The notes: generated by a model from the sequence alone, not told the origin. 64,000 nucleotides of DNA from Alphaproteobacteria bacterium (GCA_022819985.1 JAJEGH010000033.1:62001-126000), one strand, 5' to 3'; counted from the first letter of the stretch, positions 7,305 to 16,185 are shown. Program-made: numbers and translations.

Positions 7305-8333
7305 TCACATGGTCCGGCGGGCGACGCGTTCGAACGCGCCGCCGTCGGAAATCATGTGCGGCGCCTGGCGGATCGACGGCGCTTTGGTCGACAGGCCCAG
7401 CGATCGCCGCACGACGACGGTGAACACCTCCCGGTTGGAGCGGAAGAAACCGGGATCGGGCCCGGGCACCTGCGCGGCGACGGCGCGGCTCAAGGCCGGC
7501 AGGGCGAAGAAGGGCACCTGGGGATAAAGATGATGCTCCACATGCCAGTTCATGTTCGCGTAGAGGAACCCGCCGAGCCGGTCGGTCCGGAACGAGCGCG
7601 TGCTCTCCGTAATCGACGGCGAATTCTCCTGCATCTCGACATGCTGGATCAGCGTGAACAGCATCATGACCGGCATGCCGAGCAGACGCGGCAGGACGAG
7701 GAACCAGAGCAGCCAGGCGGCTCCGAGCGCCGCAAGCAGGGCCGCGCCGGCATAGATCAGGAGAAAGATGCGCGCGTTGCGCGTCATCTTCGGCAGTTCG
7801 CCCGCCGGCGTCACCGTCCGCATGACGCCGGTGTAGCGGCCGGCCGCCAGGCGCAGCAGAACCGTCGCCTGATAGCGCAGCAAGGCCAGCCCCGAGGCTT
7901 CCGCCAGCCAGCCGCCCAGCACGATCGGCGTGTCGAACGGCATCTGGCAATCCTTGCCGACATGCCAGGTGCAGGTGTGGTGATTGGTGTGGGTGTAGCG
8001 CCGGTGCAGCGGCTCTTCCATGTAGATCAGCGACGTGAGCCAGAAGACCGTCTCGTTCAGCCGGCGGCTGCGGAAGGCGGTGCCGTGGGCCGTTTCGTGG
8101 CTGAGCGCGTAGGCCGGAACGGTCAGCAGAACGCCGTGGACGAACATGGCCGGCCACAGCCAGGCCGTGCCGAGGCACAGCCAGACCAGGGCGCCGGTCG
8201 CCAGCAGCCCACCGCCCCATTGCGCGAGGTAGAGCAGGCCCGGCCGGTCGGAGCGCCAGGCGAGCGCTTTCAGGGTCTTCCGGTCGAGCGTTACGCCGCT
8301 CGATGCCGCATTGGTCGGCGCACAGTCCGGCAT
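7305..8333 (-). CDS. Membrane histidine-box fatty acid desaturase family protein
   Basis: Di-iron membrane oxygenase. The 342-residue protein has three His boxes: HETAH (near residue 79), HTNHH (near 115) and HVEHH (near 268). Hydrophobic segments lie around residues 35-75 and 190-235, as expected for a four-helix inner-membrane enzyme. It is the first gene of an operon with the DddP-like protein and a Rieske ferredoxin, and is divergent from a LysR regulator whose operator lies between them. Desaturation or hydroxylation of a lipid or small molecule is possible; the substrate cannot be read from sequence. Confidence 0.88.
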   Translation of the reverse strand: MPDCAPTNAASSGVTLDRKTLKALAWRSDRPGLLYLAQWGGGLLATGALVWLCLGTAWLWPAMFVHGVLLTVPAYALSHETAHGTAFRSRRLNETVFWLTSLIYMEEPLHRRYTHTNHHTCTWHVGKDCQMPFDTPIVLGGWLAEASGLALLRYQATVLLRLAAGRYTGVMRTVTPAGELPKMTRNARIFLLIYAGAALLAALGAAWLLWFLVLPRLLGMPVMMLFTLIQHVEMQENSPSITESTRSFRTDRLGGFLYANMNWHVEHHLYPQVPFFALPALSRAVAAQVPGPDPGFFRSNREVFTVVVRRSLGLSTKAPSIRQAPHMISDGGAFERVARRTM

Positions 8334-8413
8334 CGCTATCGACCTGCTATCGGACCTTCCGGGCCACCCTGCGCATGCGGCGGAGGATTGACAAACGATA
8401 GAATTTCGGCCGT

Positions 8414-8434
8414 AGCATTAAGGAATCTAATGCT
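8414..8434. promoter_or_regulatory. LysR-type operator between desaturase operon and lysR
   Basis: AGCATTA (8414-8420), a 7-bp spacer and TAATGCT (8428-8434) form a perfect inverted repeat containing ATTA-N7-TAAT, the classical T-N11-A LysR box. It lies 80 bp upstream of the desaturase start and 26 bp upstream of the lysR start, so it could serve both divergent promoters. Confidence 0.75.
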
Positions 8435-8460
8435 GTGCTTGCGCATAAGGATTGTTGCTC

Positions 8461-9333
8461 GTGGCGAGCCTGCCTCCGCTCACCTGGCTGCGCGCTTTCG
8501 AGGCGGCGGCGCGGCACCTTTCCTTCACCCAGGCGGCGGCCGAACTGAAGCTCACCCAATCCGCGGTCTCGCAGCATGTGCGCAGCCTGGAGGCGGCGCT
8601 CGGCTTCGCCCTGTTCGTACGCAAGACCCGGGCGCTGCAGCTGACCGAAAGCGGATCGAACTACCTGCCCGTGGTTCAGGAGGCATTCGACATTCTGGCA
8701 AGCGGCACCCGCGCGCTGACAGGCGGCGACCGGGGCCGACGCCTGATGGTGACGTGCAATCTGGCCTTCGCGACATTCTGGCTCGCGCCGCGGCTCGGCG
8801 CCCTGCTGGCGGCCCATCCCTGGCTGTCGCTCAACCTCTCGACGCCGATCTGGGATCCGCTGCGTGCCGAAGGCGTCCCGGAAGTGGAAATCCGGTTCGG
8901 CCGGGCCGCACTGATGCCCGGAACGGCGGAGCGGCTGGCGGCCGAACGCGCCTATCCGGTCTGTGCGCCGGATGCGGAGCCAGAGTCGAAAAACTGGGAA
9001 ACGGCGCCGCTGTTCGATTGCACCGGCGTGACGGCGAACTGGGAGGCGTGGCTCTCGAGCCAGGGGTTCGGCCTGCCGCGCGGCCGGAGCGTCACCCTTG
9101 CCTCGACCTATGTCGTTTCCCTGACCGCGGCCCTCAACGGCGGCGGCCTGGCGATGGCGCACGATACGCTGGCGCGGGACCTGCTGGCGGACGGACGGCT
9201 CGAGCGGCCCAGCGAACACAGCGTGGAGATGCCGGACGGCTATTTCCTACTCGCCGCCCCGAAACACGAGGAAACGCCGGCGGCGCGCACCTTCGTTGCG
9301 TGGATCGCGGAAGAATTCGCCCTCCCCGGTTGA
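8461..9333 (+). CDS. LysR-family regulator (GcvA-like)
   Basis: The 290-residue protein begins ASLPPLTWLRAFEAAARHLS after its start codon, the typical opening of GcvA-type LysR proteins, with a winged HTH over residues 5-62 (FTQAAAELKLTQSAVSQHVR) and an effector-binding domain from about 90. GTG at 8461 is chosen because AAGGA lies 9 bp upstream; an in-frame TTG at 8452 lacks such a site. It is divergent from the desaturase operon with a LysR box in the gap, so it very likely controls that operon and itself. The effector is unknown. Confidence 0.9.
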   Translation: MASLPPLTWLRAFEAAARHLSFTQAAAELKLTQSAVSQHVRSLEAALGFALFVRKTRALQLTESGSNYLPVVQEAFDILASGTRALTGGDRGRRLMVTCNLAFATFWLAPRLGALLAAHPWLSLNLSTPIWDPLRAEGVPEVEIRFGRAALMPGTAERLAAERAYPVCAPDAEPESKNWETAPLFDCTGVTANWEAWLSSQGFGLPRGRSVTLASTYVVSLTAALNGGGLAMAHDTLARDLLADGRLERPSEHSVEMPDGYFLLAAPKHEETPAARTFVAWIAEEFALPG

Positions 9334-9454
9334 AACGGCAGCTGAAACGGCGGCCGGAAAGGCGGCTTTAGCCGGCAGCATTCCGGCGCTATACTCGGCG
9401 GCAACCGACGGCTCGCCGGAGCCGTTCTGTCGCCGACTTATCGAGGCCAGGCCC

Positions 9455-10555
9455 ATGAACCTCGCGACACCGCCTCCCGCAACGCCCGCGCCCACTTCCG
9501 GCGAAACCGCCGCTTTCACGGCCGTGCCGGTCGTGGACATCGCCGGCCGGACCCAGGGCGCCGCGGCGCGCCGGGCGCTGGCGGACCGGCTGGGCGGTAT
9601 CTGCCACCATGTCGGCTTCGCGATCGTCACCGGCCACGGCATCGCGCCCGAAGTCGTCGACGACGTGTTCGACCGGATCGCCCGCTTCTTCGCCCTGCCC
9701 GAGGCCGACAAGCGCTGCATCGACAAGCGCAACTCGCGCCATTTCCGCGGCTGGGAGCCGGTCGGCACCGAATACACCAACAACCGGCCGGACATGCGCG
9801 AGCAGATCGACCTGTGGACCGACCATCCGGCCCGGCCGGCGGGCGTGACGCCGCACTATCTGCGCCTGCTCGGGCCGAACCAGTGGCCGCCGGAAGGCGT
9901 GGCGCCCGGATTCAGACCGGCGCTCGACCGCTGGTTCGCCGAAATGTCGGACCTGGCCGACGACCTGCTGCGCCTGCTCGCGCTCGGGCTCGGGCTCGAG
10001 GAACGCCATTTCGACCGGCTGTTCGGCGACGAGCGCATGTCGCTTACCAAGCTGATCGGCTATCCGGAGACGCCGCCCGGCCAGTTCGGCGTCAACGCCC
10101 ATCACGACGCCGGCTTCCTCACCCTGCTCGCGCCCGGCAAAACGCCGGGCCTGGAGATCGAGAACGCCGACGGCGACTGGATTCCGGTGCCCATCGTGCC
10201 GGGCTCCCTGGTCCTCAACCTGGGCGAAGTGCTGCAGAAGATGACCGGCAACTATTTCGTCGCCACGCCGCACCGGGTGACGACCCGCGAGCCGCGCCTT
10301 TCCGCCGGCTATTTCCACGGGCCGTCGCTCGACATGGCGCTCGACCCGCTGCCGCTCGACCCGCGCTTCGCCGAAGCCGTCGCGCGCAGCCCGCGCCACG
10401 CCGATGCCGGCTTCATGGCCCAGCGCGACGAGACCGAGGCCGGGGTCGGCGACATGCAGAGCAGGCACCATCCCGGCACCTACGGGGAGCAGCTCTGGAA
10501 CTATTTTGCGCGCAGCTATCCCGACAACGTCGCGCGCTACTATCCCGACGGCTGA
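9455..10555 (+). CDS. 2-oxoglutarate/Fe(II) oxygenase, isopenicillin-N-synthase-like
   Basis: Non-haem iron oxygenase of 366 residues. The N-terminal DIOX_N-like domain (VPVVDIAGR, then GFAIVTGHGIAPEVVDDVF, residues 25-75) precedes a jelly-roll core with iron ligands HxD in HHDAGF (about residue 215) and the distal His in TPHRV (about 272), and the RxS 2-oxoglutarate anchor in RLSAGYF. The ATG at 9455 follows GAGGCC; an upstream in-frame extension overlaps the lysR end and is unlikely. It lies downstream of lysR on the same strand and converges with, and overlaps by 16 bp, the cupin gene. The substrate is unknown. Confidence 0.85.
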   Translation: MNLATPPPATPAPTSGETAAFTAVPVVDIAGRTQGAAARRALADRLGGICHHVGFAIVTGHGIAPEVVDDVFDRIARFFALPEADKRCIDKRNSRHFRGWEPVGTEYTNNRPDMREQIDLWTDHPARPAGVTPHYLRLLGPNQWPPEGVAPGFRPALDRWFAEMSDLADDLLRLLALGLGLEERHFDRLFGDERMSLTKLIGYPETPPGQFGVNAHHDAGFLTLLAPGKTPGLEIENADGDWIPVPIVPGSLVLNLGEVLQKMTGNYFVATPHRVTTREPRLSAGYFHGPSLDMALDPLPLDPRFAEAVARSPRHADAGFMAQRDETEAGVGDMQSRHHPGTYGEQLWNYFARSYPDNVARYYPDG

Positions 10556-11073
10556 AGCGCCTCTTCCGCGGCGACGATGTTGGACCGCGGGATGAACTCC
10601 TGATTGGCGCCCTCGATGCGGATCAGCCGGGTCGCCCGGGTCCGCTTCGGCGAATGGACCGCGCCGACGCCGTAGAAATGGGCGTCGCCGGGCTTCATCG
10701 TATAGGTCCGCTCCGGCACGACGCGGATCGGCGCGCCCCCGGCGCCGCCCTCGTCGACGATGCGCCAGTCCGTCATTTCCGTCGTGCCCTCGGCCTGGCC
10801 GTAGATCGCCCAGGTCGTGCCATGGTCGTGGGGCTTGCCGACCGACGCGCCGGCGTTGACATGGCCGCAGATGCAGAAGCCGAGCTCCGGGTCTTCGTAC
10901 AGGATCTCGCGCACCGGCTCGCCGTCCCGGCGGTCGGGCAGCATGGCGGTCGTGAACGCCCGGTCTTTCAGGGCCTCGCCGAGAATGCCGCACAGGGCCG
11001 CCGCCCCGTCCGGGACCGGCGAAGCCTTCATCGAGTCGCGCAATCGCTGCGCCAGGTTTTCCAGGGTCGTCAT
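10540..11073 (-). CDS. Cupin protein, cysteine-dioxygenase-like fold
   Basis: The 177-residue protein has a double-stranded beta-helix core with the metal-site motif [18 protein letters not shown] (about residues 80-97) and a second His in [14 protein letters not shown] (about 130-143), as in the COG5553/cysteine-dioxygenase-like cupins. Its ATG overlaps the stop of pta by 4 bp (ATGA), so the two are translationally coupled. Its 3' end overlaps the end of the convergent oxygenase gene. A metal-dependent oxygenase or isomerase role is plausible; the exact reaction is unknown. Confidence 0.75.
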   Translation of the reverse strand: MTTLENLAQRLRDSMKASPVPDGAAALCGILGEALKDRAFTTAMLPDRRDGEPVREILYEDPELGFCICGHVNAGASVGKPHDHGTTWAIYGQAEGTTEMTDWRIVDEGGAGGAPIRVVPERTYTMKPGDAHFYGVGAVHSPKRTRATRLIRIEGANQEFIPRSNIVAAEEALQPSG

Positions 11074-12029
11074 GTCGTCTCGTCCGCCGCTTGCGCCGCC
11101 GTTACGGCAATCATGTGATAGACATCGTCGGCTGTACAGCCCCGCGACAGGTCGTTGGCCGGCCGTGCGAGGCCCTGCAGGGTCGGGCCGAGGGCGATCG
11201 CGCCGCCCAGCCGCTGGGCGATCTTGTAGCCGATATTGCCGGCGTTGAGGTCCGGGAAGACCAGCACGTTGGCCTGCCCGGCGACAGGCGAACCCGGCGC
11301 CTTCGATTCGGCAACGGCGGGAACCAGCGCTGCATCGACCTGCAACTCGCCATCGACGGCGAGCTCCGGTTCCTGTTCCCGCACAAGCGCCGTCGCCCGC
11401 TGAATCGCGGCAACCTTACCGTGCGCGGCGCTGCCTTTGGTGGAGAAGGAGAGCATGGCGACCCGCGGCGCGCCGCCGACCAGCTGGCGGTAGCTTTGCG
11501 CCGACGCCCGGGCGATGGCGGCAAGTTCCTCCTCGTCCGGCGCGACGACCAGGCCGCAGTCGGCGAAAATGATCGCCCGGTCGGGCCAGATCATCAGGAA
11601 GAAGCTGGAGACGAGCGCGTAATCGGGATGCCTGCCGATGACCTGGAGCGCCGTGCGCACGGTATCGGACGAGGTATGGACCGCGCCCCCGAGCGTGCCG
11701 TCGGCCAGCCCCGCGCGCACCATGAGAGCGGCGAAGGCGAGCGGATTGCGCACTGCCGCGCGCGCCGCGTCCCGGTCGACGCCGCGATGCCTGCGCAACA
11801 CCCAATAGGTTTCCGCGAGCCGCTCCCCTTCAGGCGATTCGGCGGGATCGACGACTTCCACGCCCTCCCCTGCCCGGCCGCCGCCGTCGCGCAACAGCGT
11901 GATCCGCGCCAGCCCGTCGGCCGCCGCGCGCACCGCGCCCTCGGCGATCCGCGGGTCGTCGCCCTCCGGCAGCACGATGTGCGGCCGGAGCGCCCGGGCG
12001 CGGCCGGCAAGGGTTTCGAGAACGGACAC
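11070..12029 (-). CDS. pta: Phosphate acetyltransferase
   Basis: Interconverts acetyl phosphate and acetyl-CoA. The 319-residue protein is a short, single-domain Pta with family segments [17 protein letters not shown] near the N-terminus, [19 protein letters not shown] (about residues 105-125), [10 protein letters not shown] and [20 protein letters not shown] near the C-terminus. The start is GTG. No acetate kinase gene is nearby. Sulfonate degraders that use Xsc need Pta to recover acetyl-CoA, and xsc lies about 2.4 kb away, so a role in that pathway is likely though inferred. It is coupled to the downstream cupin gene. Confidence 0.9.
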   Translation of the reverse strand: MSVLETLAGRARALRPHIVLPEGDDPRIAEGAVRAAADGLARITLLRDGGGRAGEGVEVVDPAESPEGERLAETYWVLRRHRGVDRDAARAAVRNPLAFAALMVRAGLADGTLGGAVHTSSDTVRTALQVIGRHPDYALVSSFFLMIWPDRAIIFADCGLVVAPDEEELAAIARASAQSYRQLVGGAPRVAMLSFSTKGSAAHGKVAAIQRATALVREQEPELAVDGELQVDAALVPAVAESKAPGSPVAGQANVLVFPDLNAGNIGYKIAQRLGGAIALGPTLQGLARPANDLSRGCTADDVYHMIAVTAAQAADETT

Positions 12030-12112
12030 GGTATCGCCGCAAAGCCTGTTGTGCAGTCCGGCCGCTATTCAATACTATCCGCAGGGAGATTGCGACGGCT
12101 TCGGAGGCTCTC

Positions 12113-12760
12113 ATGGCGGATACGCCGAACTGGCATATCGTCGGCGACTGGTTCGACAATTGCAGCTGCGCGGTCGCCTGCCCCTGCACCTTTGCGCAGC
12201 CGCCGGACAACGGCTATTGCGACGGGGTGCTGTTCTGGCATGTCACGAAGGGGCATTACGGCGACACCGTCCTCGACGACCTCGCCTTCGTGCGGGTCGG
12301 CCGCTGGGAGGGCGACCTGTGGGCCGGCAAGGTCAAGGGCCGGGCCGGCGTGTTCGTCGACGACCGGGCCGACGACGCCCAGGCCGAGGCGCTGGCGGCC
12401 ATCATCGGCGGTCGCGCGGGCGGCTTCATGGGCAAGGTGAACGACCTGTTCACCGGCGGCCGCAAGGTCGTCGGCATCGAGCGCGCCAAAATCTCCTTCG
12501 AGATTACGCCGAACCAGTCGCGCTGGGGCGTCGAGGTCGCCGGCAAGGTCAAGGCCTGGGCGGAGGCGCTCACCGGGCCGACCAGCAATCCGGGCGAATA
12601 TCCGCGGCTCGCCAATGCGCCGGGCTCGGAAACCGGCCCCGGACCGCAGCTCGTGACCTGGGGGAAGTCGACCGTGTGCAATGTCGACGCCTTCGGCTTC
12701 AAATTCTCCTGGGACGTCAACTCGTCCAAGCACATCCCGTTCGACTGGACCGGGCCGTAA
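12113..12760 (+). CDS. DUF1326 domain protein
   Basis: The 215-residue protein starts with the DUF1326 signature WHIVGDWFDNCSCAVACPC (about residues 7-25), in which four closely spaced Cys (CSC, CPC) suggest metal or disulfide chemistry. There is no signal peptide. The function is unknown. The start is supported by GGAGG 5 bp upstream. It converges with a DUF2182 membrane protein gene 26 bp away; the two families are often neighbours, so they probably work together. It is divergent from pta. Confidence 0.85.
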   Translation: MADTPNWHIVGDWFDNCSCAVACPCTFAQPPDNGYCDGVLFWHVTKGHYGDTVLDDLAFVRVGRWEGDLWAGKVKGRAGVFVDDRADDAQAEALAAIIGGRAGGFMGKVNDLFTGGRKVVGIERAKISFEITPNQSRWGVEVAGKVKAWAEALTGPTSNPGEYPRLANAPGSETGPGPQLVTWGKSTVCNVDAFGFKFSWDVNSSKHIPFDWTGP

Positions 12761-12786
12761 GGCTTCAATCCGGGCGATCCGGACGG

Positions 12787-13545
12787 TCAAAGCGCTATCG
12801 CCGCTCCGGCGGCAAGCAGGGCCGCGCTGTAAACCCAGGTCAGCCATCGCGGCATTTGCGGCCATTTCTCGAGCGCCACCGCGACGGTCAGAAACGCGAT
12901 CCAGACCGGGTTCATGACGCCGGCGACGAACAGCAGAAGCATCAGCGCCCAGCAGCATCCGGCGCAATAGAGGCCGTGCTTCAGGCCCATCGCAAAAGCG
13001 CCGCCCGTGCCGTCGCGCCATTCCGCCATCAGGAAACCGAGCGGCGTCCGGCAGTATTTCAGGCAGGCCTGCTTCAGCGGCGTCAGCTGGTAGAGGCCGG
13101 CCAGGATCAGCAGGCCCGCCGTCAGCGCCTCCGAACGGCTGACGATCATCGGCGTCAGCATCCCGCCGGCCTGCAAGCCCCACTGCGCGCCGGCGGCGAG
13201 CGCGGAAAACCCGACCCACACCAGCAGATAGGCGCCGGTGAAGGCCAGGGACCGCGCGGTCGCCCGCCCGTCCGGCGCGTTGCGGCGTTCCTGGGCGTCG
13301 AAGGTCAGGATCATCGGCGCGGCCGAGGGCAGCATCATCGCCACCATCATGCCCGCCCACATGACGAAGACGGCGACCGCCGTCGCCGGGGACCAGGCGG
13401 TATCGAGCGGCATCGCGAGCCGGACCGCCGGATGGGCCATGTCGACCGTCATCCAGATAACGAACGCCCAGCCCGCCGCGAAGACGAGCCCGAGCGCCGT
13501 CAGGATTTCAGCGTGACGAAGCGCCTGGCGGATAAGCGCGTGCAT
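12787..13545 (-). CDS. DUF2182 integral membrane protein
   Basis: The 252-residue protein has about seven hydrophobic segments and the DUF2182 features MWAGMMVAMMLPSAAPMIL (about residues 60-80) and the Cys cluster YCAGCCWALMLL (about 195-206), which may bind a metal. It is annotated in families as a predicted metal-binding membrane protein of unknown function. It is convergent with the DUF1326 gene, its usual partner. Confidence 0.85.
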   Translation of the reverse strand: MHALIRQALRHAEILTALGLVFAAGWAFVIWMTVDMAHPAVRLAMPLDTAWSPATAVAVFVMWAGMMVAMMLPSAAPMILTFDAQERRNAPDGRATARSLAFTGAYLLVWVGFSALAAGAQWGLQAGGMLTPMIVSRSEALTAGLLILAGLYQLTPLKQACLKYCRTPLGFLMAEWRDGTGGAFAMGLKHGLYCAGCCWALMLLLFVAGVMNPVWIAFLTVAVALEKWPQMPRWLTWVYSAALLAAGAAIAL

Positions 13546-13622
13546 CGCCGTTCGCTCCCGGATGCGTGGTTACATCGTGCCTTCGGACCGCCGCCTTCGC
13601 GGGGGTGCGGGCCGGCATTGTA

Positions 13623-13643
13623 GGATTTCTCTGCAAAAAGGGG
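13623..13643 (+). repeat. Short shared repeat within the 13546-14406 gap
   Basis: GGATTTCTCTGC followed by A-rich sequence and GGGG also appears as GGATTTCCCTGCGAAAGGG at 59329-59347, again in a gene-free region. It is probably a short dispersed repeat. The surrounding 861-bp gap holds no gene: it contains this repeat, the palindrome at 13816, the inverted-repeat element at 13982-14165 and the xsc hairpin. Confidence 0.4.
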
Positions 13644-13815
13644 CAGCGACCGAATTTCCCCCGTCAAGGGGAGGGACCTCCGAAGAGGGAAAGGAACAAG
13701 GGCGCCGGCCGCGGGTTTGCCTTCTCTTTTTTGAGCGGCTGTTCCAGTATATTTCCACCCCAGCTGCCGTTTTTTCGCAGTTTTCAGCCGTTTCTCCAGC
13801 GACAGGCCGAATTAG

Positions 13816-13829
13816 ACAGACCGGTCTGT
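13816..13829. promoter_or_regulatory. Perfect 14-bp TetR-type palindrome
   Basis: ACAGACCGGTCTGT is a perfect palindrome, followed 11 bp later by a run of nine T. A near copy lies at 5069-5084. The form fits a TetR-family operator, but no tetR gene is near. Confidence 0.4.
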
Positions 13830-13981
13830 GTAGCGATGTTTTTTTTTCGCCCGGCGGCGCCCGAACCCCGCGGAATCGCTGGAAAACGCGATTCGGGATG
13901 GTCGCAAAAATAATTTGGGAAGGAAATGTTTCCACATCCCGCTCCGGGCGGCAGCCCGCGCCCCGAACCCCGCTCCCTTCC

Positions 13982-14165
13982 CCGTCAATTCGACCGGAGC
14001 CCCGGCCCCCGGCCGGGGCGGAGCGGAGAAATCCGGCGGGCGCTCCCCCCGGAAAACAGTGGCGACGCCACAGGGCAGTGCCTGAGGCCGGCCTCCGTCG
14101 CCAGCCGGATTTCTCCCCTTCGACTTCGCTCAAGGCAGGCTGCTTCGCTTCGGTCGAAATGACGG
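13982..14165. repeat. Miniature inverted-repeat element, copy B (inverted relative to copy A)
   Basis: The end CCGTCAATTCGACCG (13982-13996) pairs with CGGTCGAAATGACGG (14151-14165) with one mismatch. Internal GGAGAAATCCGG and CCGGATTTCTCC arms are present. Read on the minus strand the interior matches copy A at 5171-5327. Copy B carries an extra CCTTCGACTTCGCTCA segment also found in the element at 4824-4971, suggesting composite growth. Confidence 0.8.
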
Positions 14166-14350
14166 GTGGAGTTTTGCGCTCCGGCCGGTCCGGCAGACAA
14201 GGAGCCGGCCGCGGCGGGCACACTTCGGGCGTTGGCAAAAGCTCATATAGGGAACGAAATTGGCAGTGTCAAGGACTATTATCGAAAAAGAGGAAATATT
14301 TTTAGGACCGCGCCGGAGAATCCCTGCGGGCACGCCGCATGGAGGTTGCG

Positions 14351-14379
14351 GGCCGGGGCGCTTCGGCTTCGCCCCGGCC
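14351..14379 (-). terminator. Strong hairpin after xsc
   Basis: GGCCGGGGCG (14351-14360) and CGCCCCGGCC (14370-14379) form a perfect 10-bp stem with a 9-base loop, 28 bp beyond the xsc stop in the direction of transcription. There is no T run, so it may stabilise the 3' end or assist termination rather than act as a full intrinsic terminator. Confidence 0.5.
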
Positions 14380-14406
14380 GCCCTGAACGCGTTGGCTTCG
14401 CCGCCC

Positions 14407-16185
14407 CTACGCCGCCTGTTGCGGGCGCATGTCGGCGGGGTCGATGCCGGCGACCTCGACCGGCTTCTTCATGGCGTCGCGGCGGAAGGGCTCGCCCAGC
14501 TCCTGGTTGAGCAGCACTTCGATGAAGGTCGTCACGCCGTCCTTCATCTGGGCGTCCACCGCCTTCTGCAACTCCGCCGTGAGCCCGTCCATGGTCGTCA
14601 CCTGGACGCCCTTCAGGCCGCAGGCTTCGGCGATCCGGGCGTAATGGACGTCGAGATCCAGTTCGGTGCCGACGAAATTGTCCTCGAACCAGAGCGTCGT
14701 GTTGCGCTTCTCCGCGCCCCACTGGTAGTTGCGGAAGATGACCATGGTGATCGCCGGCCATTCGTCCCGGCCACACGCCGTCATCTCGTTCATCGAAATG
14801 CCGAAGGCGCCGTCGCCGGCGAAGCCGATCACCGGCGTATCCGGGCAGCCGATCTTGGCGCCGACGATCGCCGGAAAGCCGTAGCCGCACGGGCCGAACA
14901 GGCCGGGCGCGAGATATTTCCGGCCCTCCTCGAAGGTCGGGTAGGCGTTGCCGATGGCGCAGTTGTTGCCGATGTCCGAGGAAATGATCGCATCCGCCGG
15001 CAGGGCCGACTGGATGGCGCGCCAGGCCATACGCGGGCTCATCCTCTCCGGCTCGCGGGCGCGGGCGCGCTCGTTCCAGGTCGTGCCGGGATCGTCGTCC
15101 TCGTGGTCCATGCCGCTCAGCGCCTGGAGCCAGGCCGAGCGGGTGTGGTGGATCGACGACAGGCGCGCCTCCCGCTCGCGGTCGCCGGCGTCCGGCGCCA
15201 GGTTTTCCAGAAGCTGTTCGGCGACCAGTCTGGCGTCGCCGGCGATACCGACCGCCACCGGCTTGGTCAGGCCGATCCGGTCCGGGTTGATATCGACCTG
15301 AATCAGTTTCGCGGCCTTCGGCCAGTAATCGACGCCGTAGCCCGGCAGGGTCGAGAAGGGGTTGAGCCTGGTGCCGAGCGCGAGCACGACATCGGCCTTG
15401 GCGATCAGCTCCATGGCGGCGCGCGAGCCGTTGTAGCCGAGCGGCCCGACGGAGAGCGGATGGCTGCCGGGGAAGGCGTCGTTGTGCTGGTAATTGCAGC
15501 AGACCGGCGCGCCCAGCCGCTCCGCAAGCTGGCGGGAGGCGTCGATAGCGCCGCTCAGCACCACGCCGGCGCCGTTCAGGATGACCGGGAAGCTTGCCTC
15601 CGAGAGCAGCGCCGCGGCGGCCTCGATGGCGGCGCGGCCGCCGGGCGAACGCTCGAGCCGCACGATCTGCGGCAGATCGATATCGATCACCTGGGTCCAG
15701 TAATCGCGCGGCACGTTGATCTGCGCCGGAGCGCTGCCGCGCCAGGCCTTCTCGATCACCCGGTTCAGCACCTCGGCGATGCGCACCGGATCGCGCACTT
15801 CCTCCTGGTAGCAGACCATGTCCTCGAACACGGCCATCTGCTCGATCTCCTGGAAGCCGCCCTGCCCAATCGTCCGGTTGGCCGCCTGGGGCGTCACCAG
15901 CAGCATCGGCGTGTGGTTCCAGTAGGCCGTCTTGATCGGGGTCACGAAATTGGTGATGCCGGGGCCGTTCTGGGCGACCGCCATGCTCATCTTGCCGGTC
16001 GCGCGGGAATAGCCGTCGGCCATCATGCCGGCGTTGCATTCGTGGGCGCAGTCCCAGAAGGCGATTCCGGCCCTGGGGAACAGGTCCGAGATCGGCATCA
16101 TGGCCGAGCCGATAATGCCGAAAGCGTGCTCGATGCCGTGCATCTGCAGCACCTTCACGAAGGCTTCCTCGGTCGTCATCTTCAT
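14407..16185 (-). CDS. xsc: Sulfoacetaldehyde acetyltransferase Xsc
   Basis: ThDP enzyme that converts sulfoacetaldehyde and phosphate to acetyl phosphate and sulfite, the C-S bond-breaking step of C2-sulfonate degradation. The 592-residue protein begins MKMTTEEAFVKVLQMHGIEH and continues with FGIIGSAMMPISDLFP and QNGPGITNFVT, segments characteristic of Xsc rather than acetolactate synthase. The ThDP/Mg motif GFAGDGAFGISMNEM lies near residue 440. It is the last gene of the operon after the SauS-like and CoA-ligase genes, which fits sulfoacetate as the source of sulfoacetaldehyde. Sulfite must then be oxidised or exported; an exporter gene is part of the same locus. Confidence 0.93.
   Translation of the reverse strand: MKMTTEEAFVKVLQMHGIEHAFGIIGSAMMPISDLFPRAGIAFWDCAHECNAGMMADGYSRATGKMSMAVAQNGPGITNFVTPIKTAYWNHTPMLLVTPQAANRTIGQGGFQEIEQMAVFEDMVCYQEEVRDPVRIAEVLNRVIEKAWRGSAPAQINVPRDYWTQVIDIDLPQIVRLERSPGGRAAIEAAAALLSEASFPVILNGAGVVLSGAIDASRQLAERLGAPVCCNYQHNDAFPGSHPLSVGPLGYNGSRAAMELIAKADVVLALGTRLNPFSTLPGYGVDYWPKAAKLIQVDINPDRIGLTKPVAVGIAGDARLVAEQLLENLAPDAGDREREARLSSIHHTRSAWLQALSGMDHEDDDPGTTWNERARAREPERMSPRMAWRAIQSALPADAIISSDIGNNCAIGNAYPTFEEGRKYLAPGLFGPCGYGFPAIVGAKIGCPDTPVIGFAGDGAFGISMNEMTACGRDEWPAITMVIFRNYQWGAEKRNTTLWFEDNFVGTELDLDVHYARIAEACGLKGVQVTTMDGLTAELQKAVDAQMKDGVTTFIEVLLNQELGEPFRRDAMKKPVEVAGIDPADMRPQQAA

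Noticed and set aside
14407..16185. Second acetolactate synthase large subunit
   Set aside because: The N-terminal third matches Xsc signatures and the gene lies with sauS-like and CoA-ligase genes.
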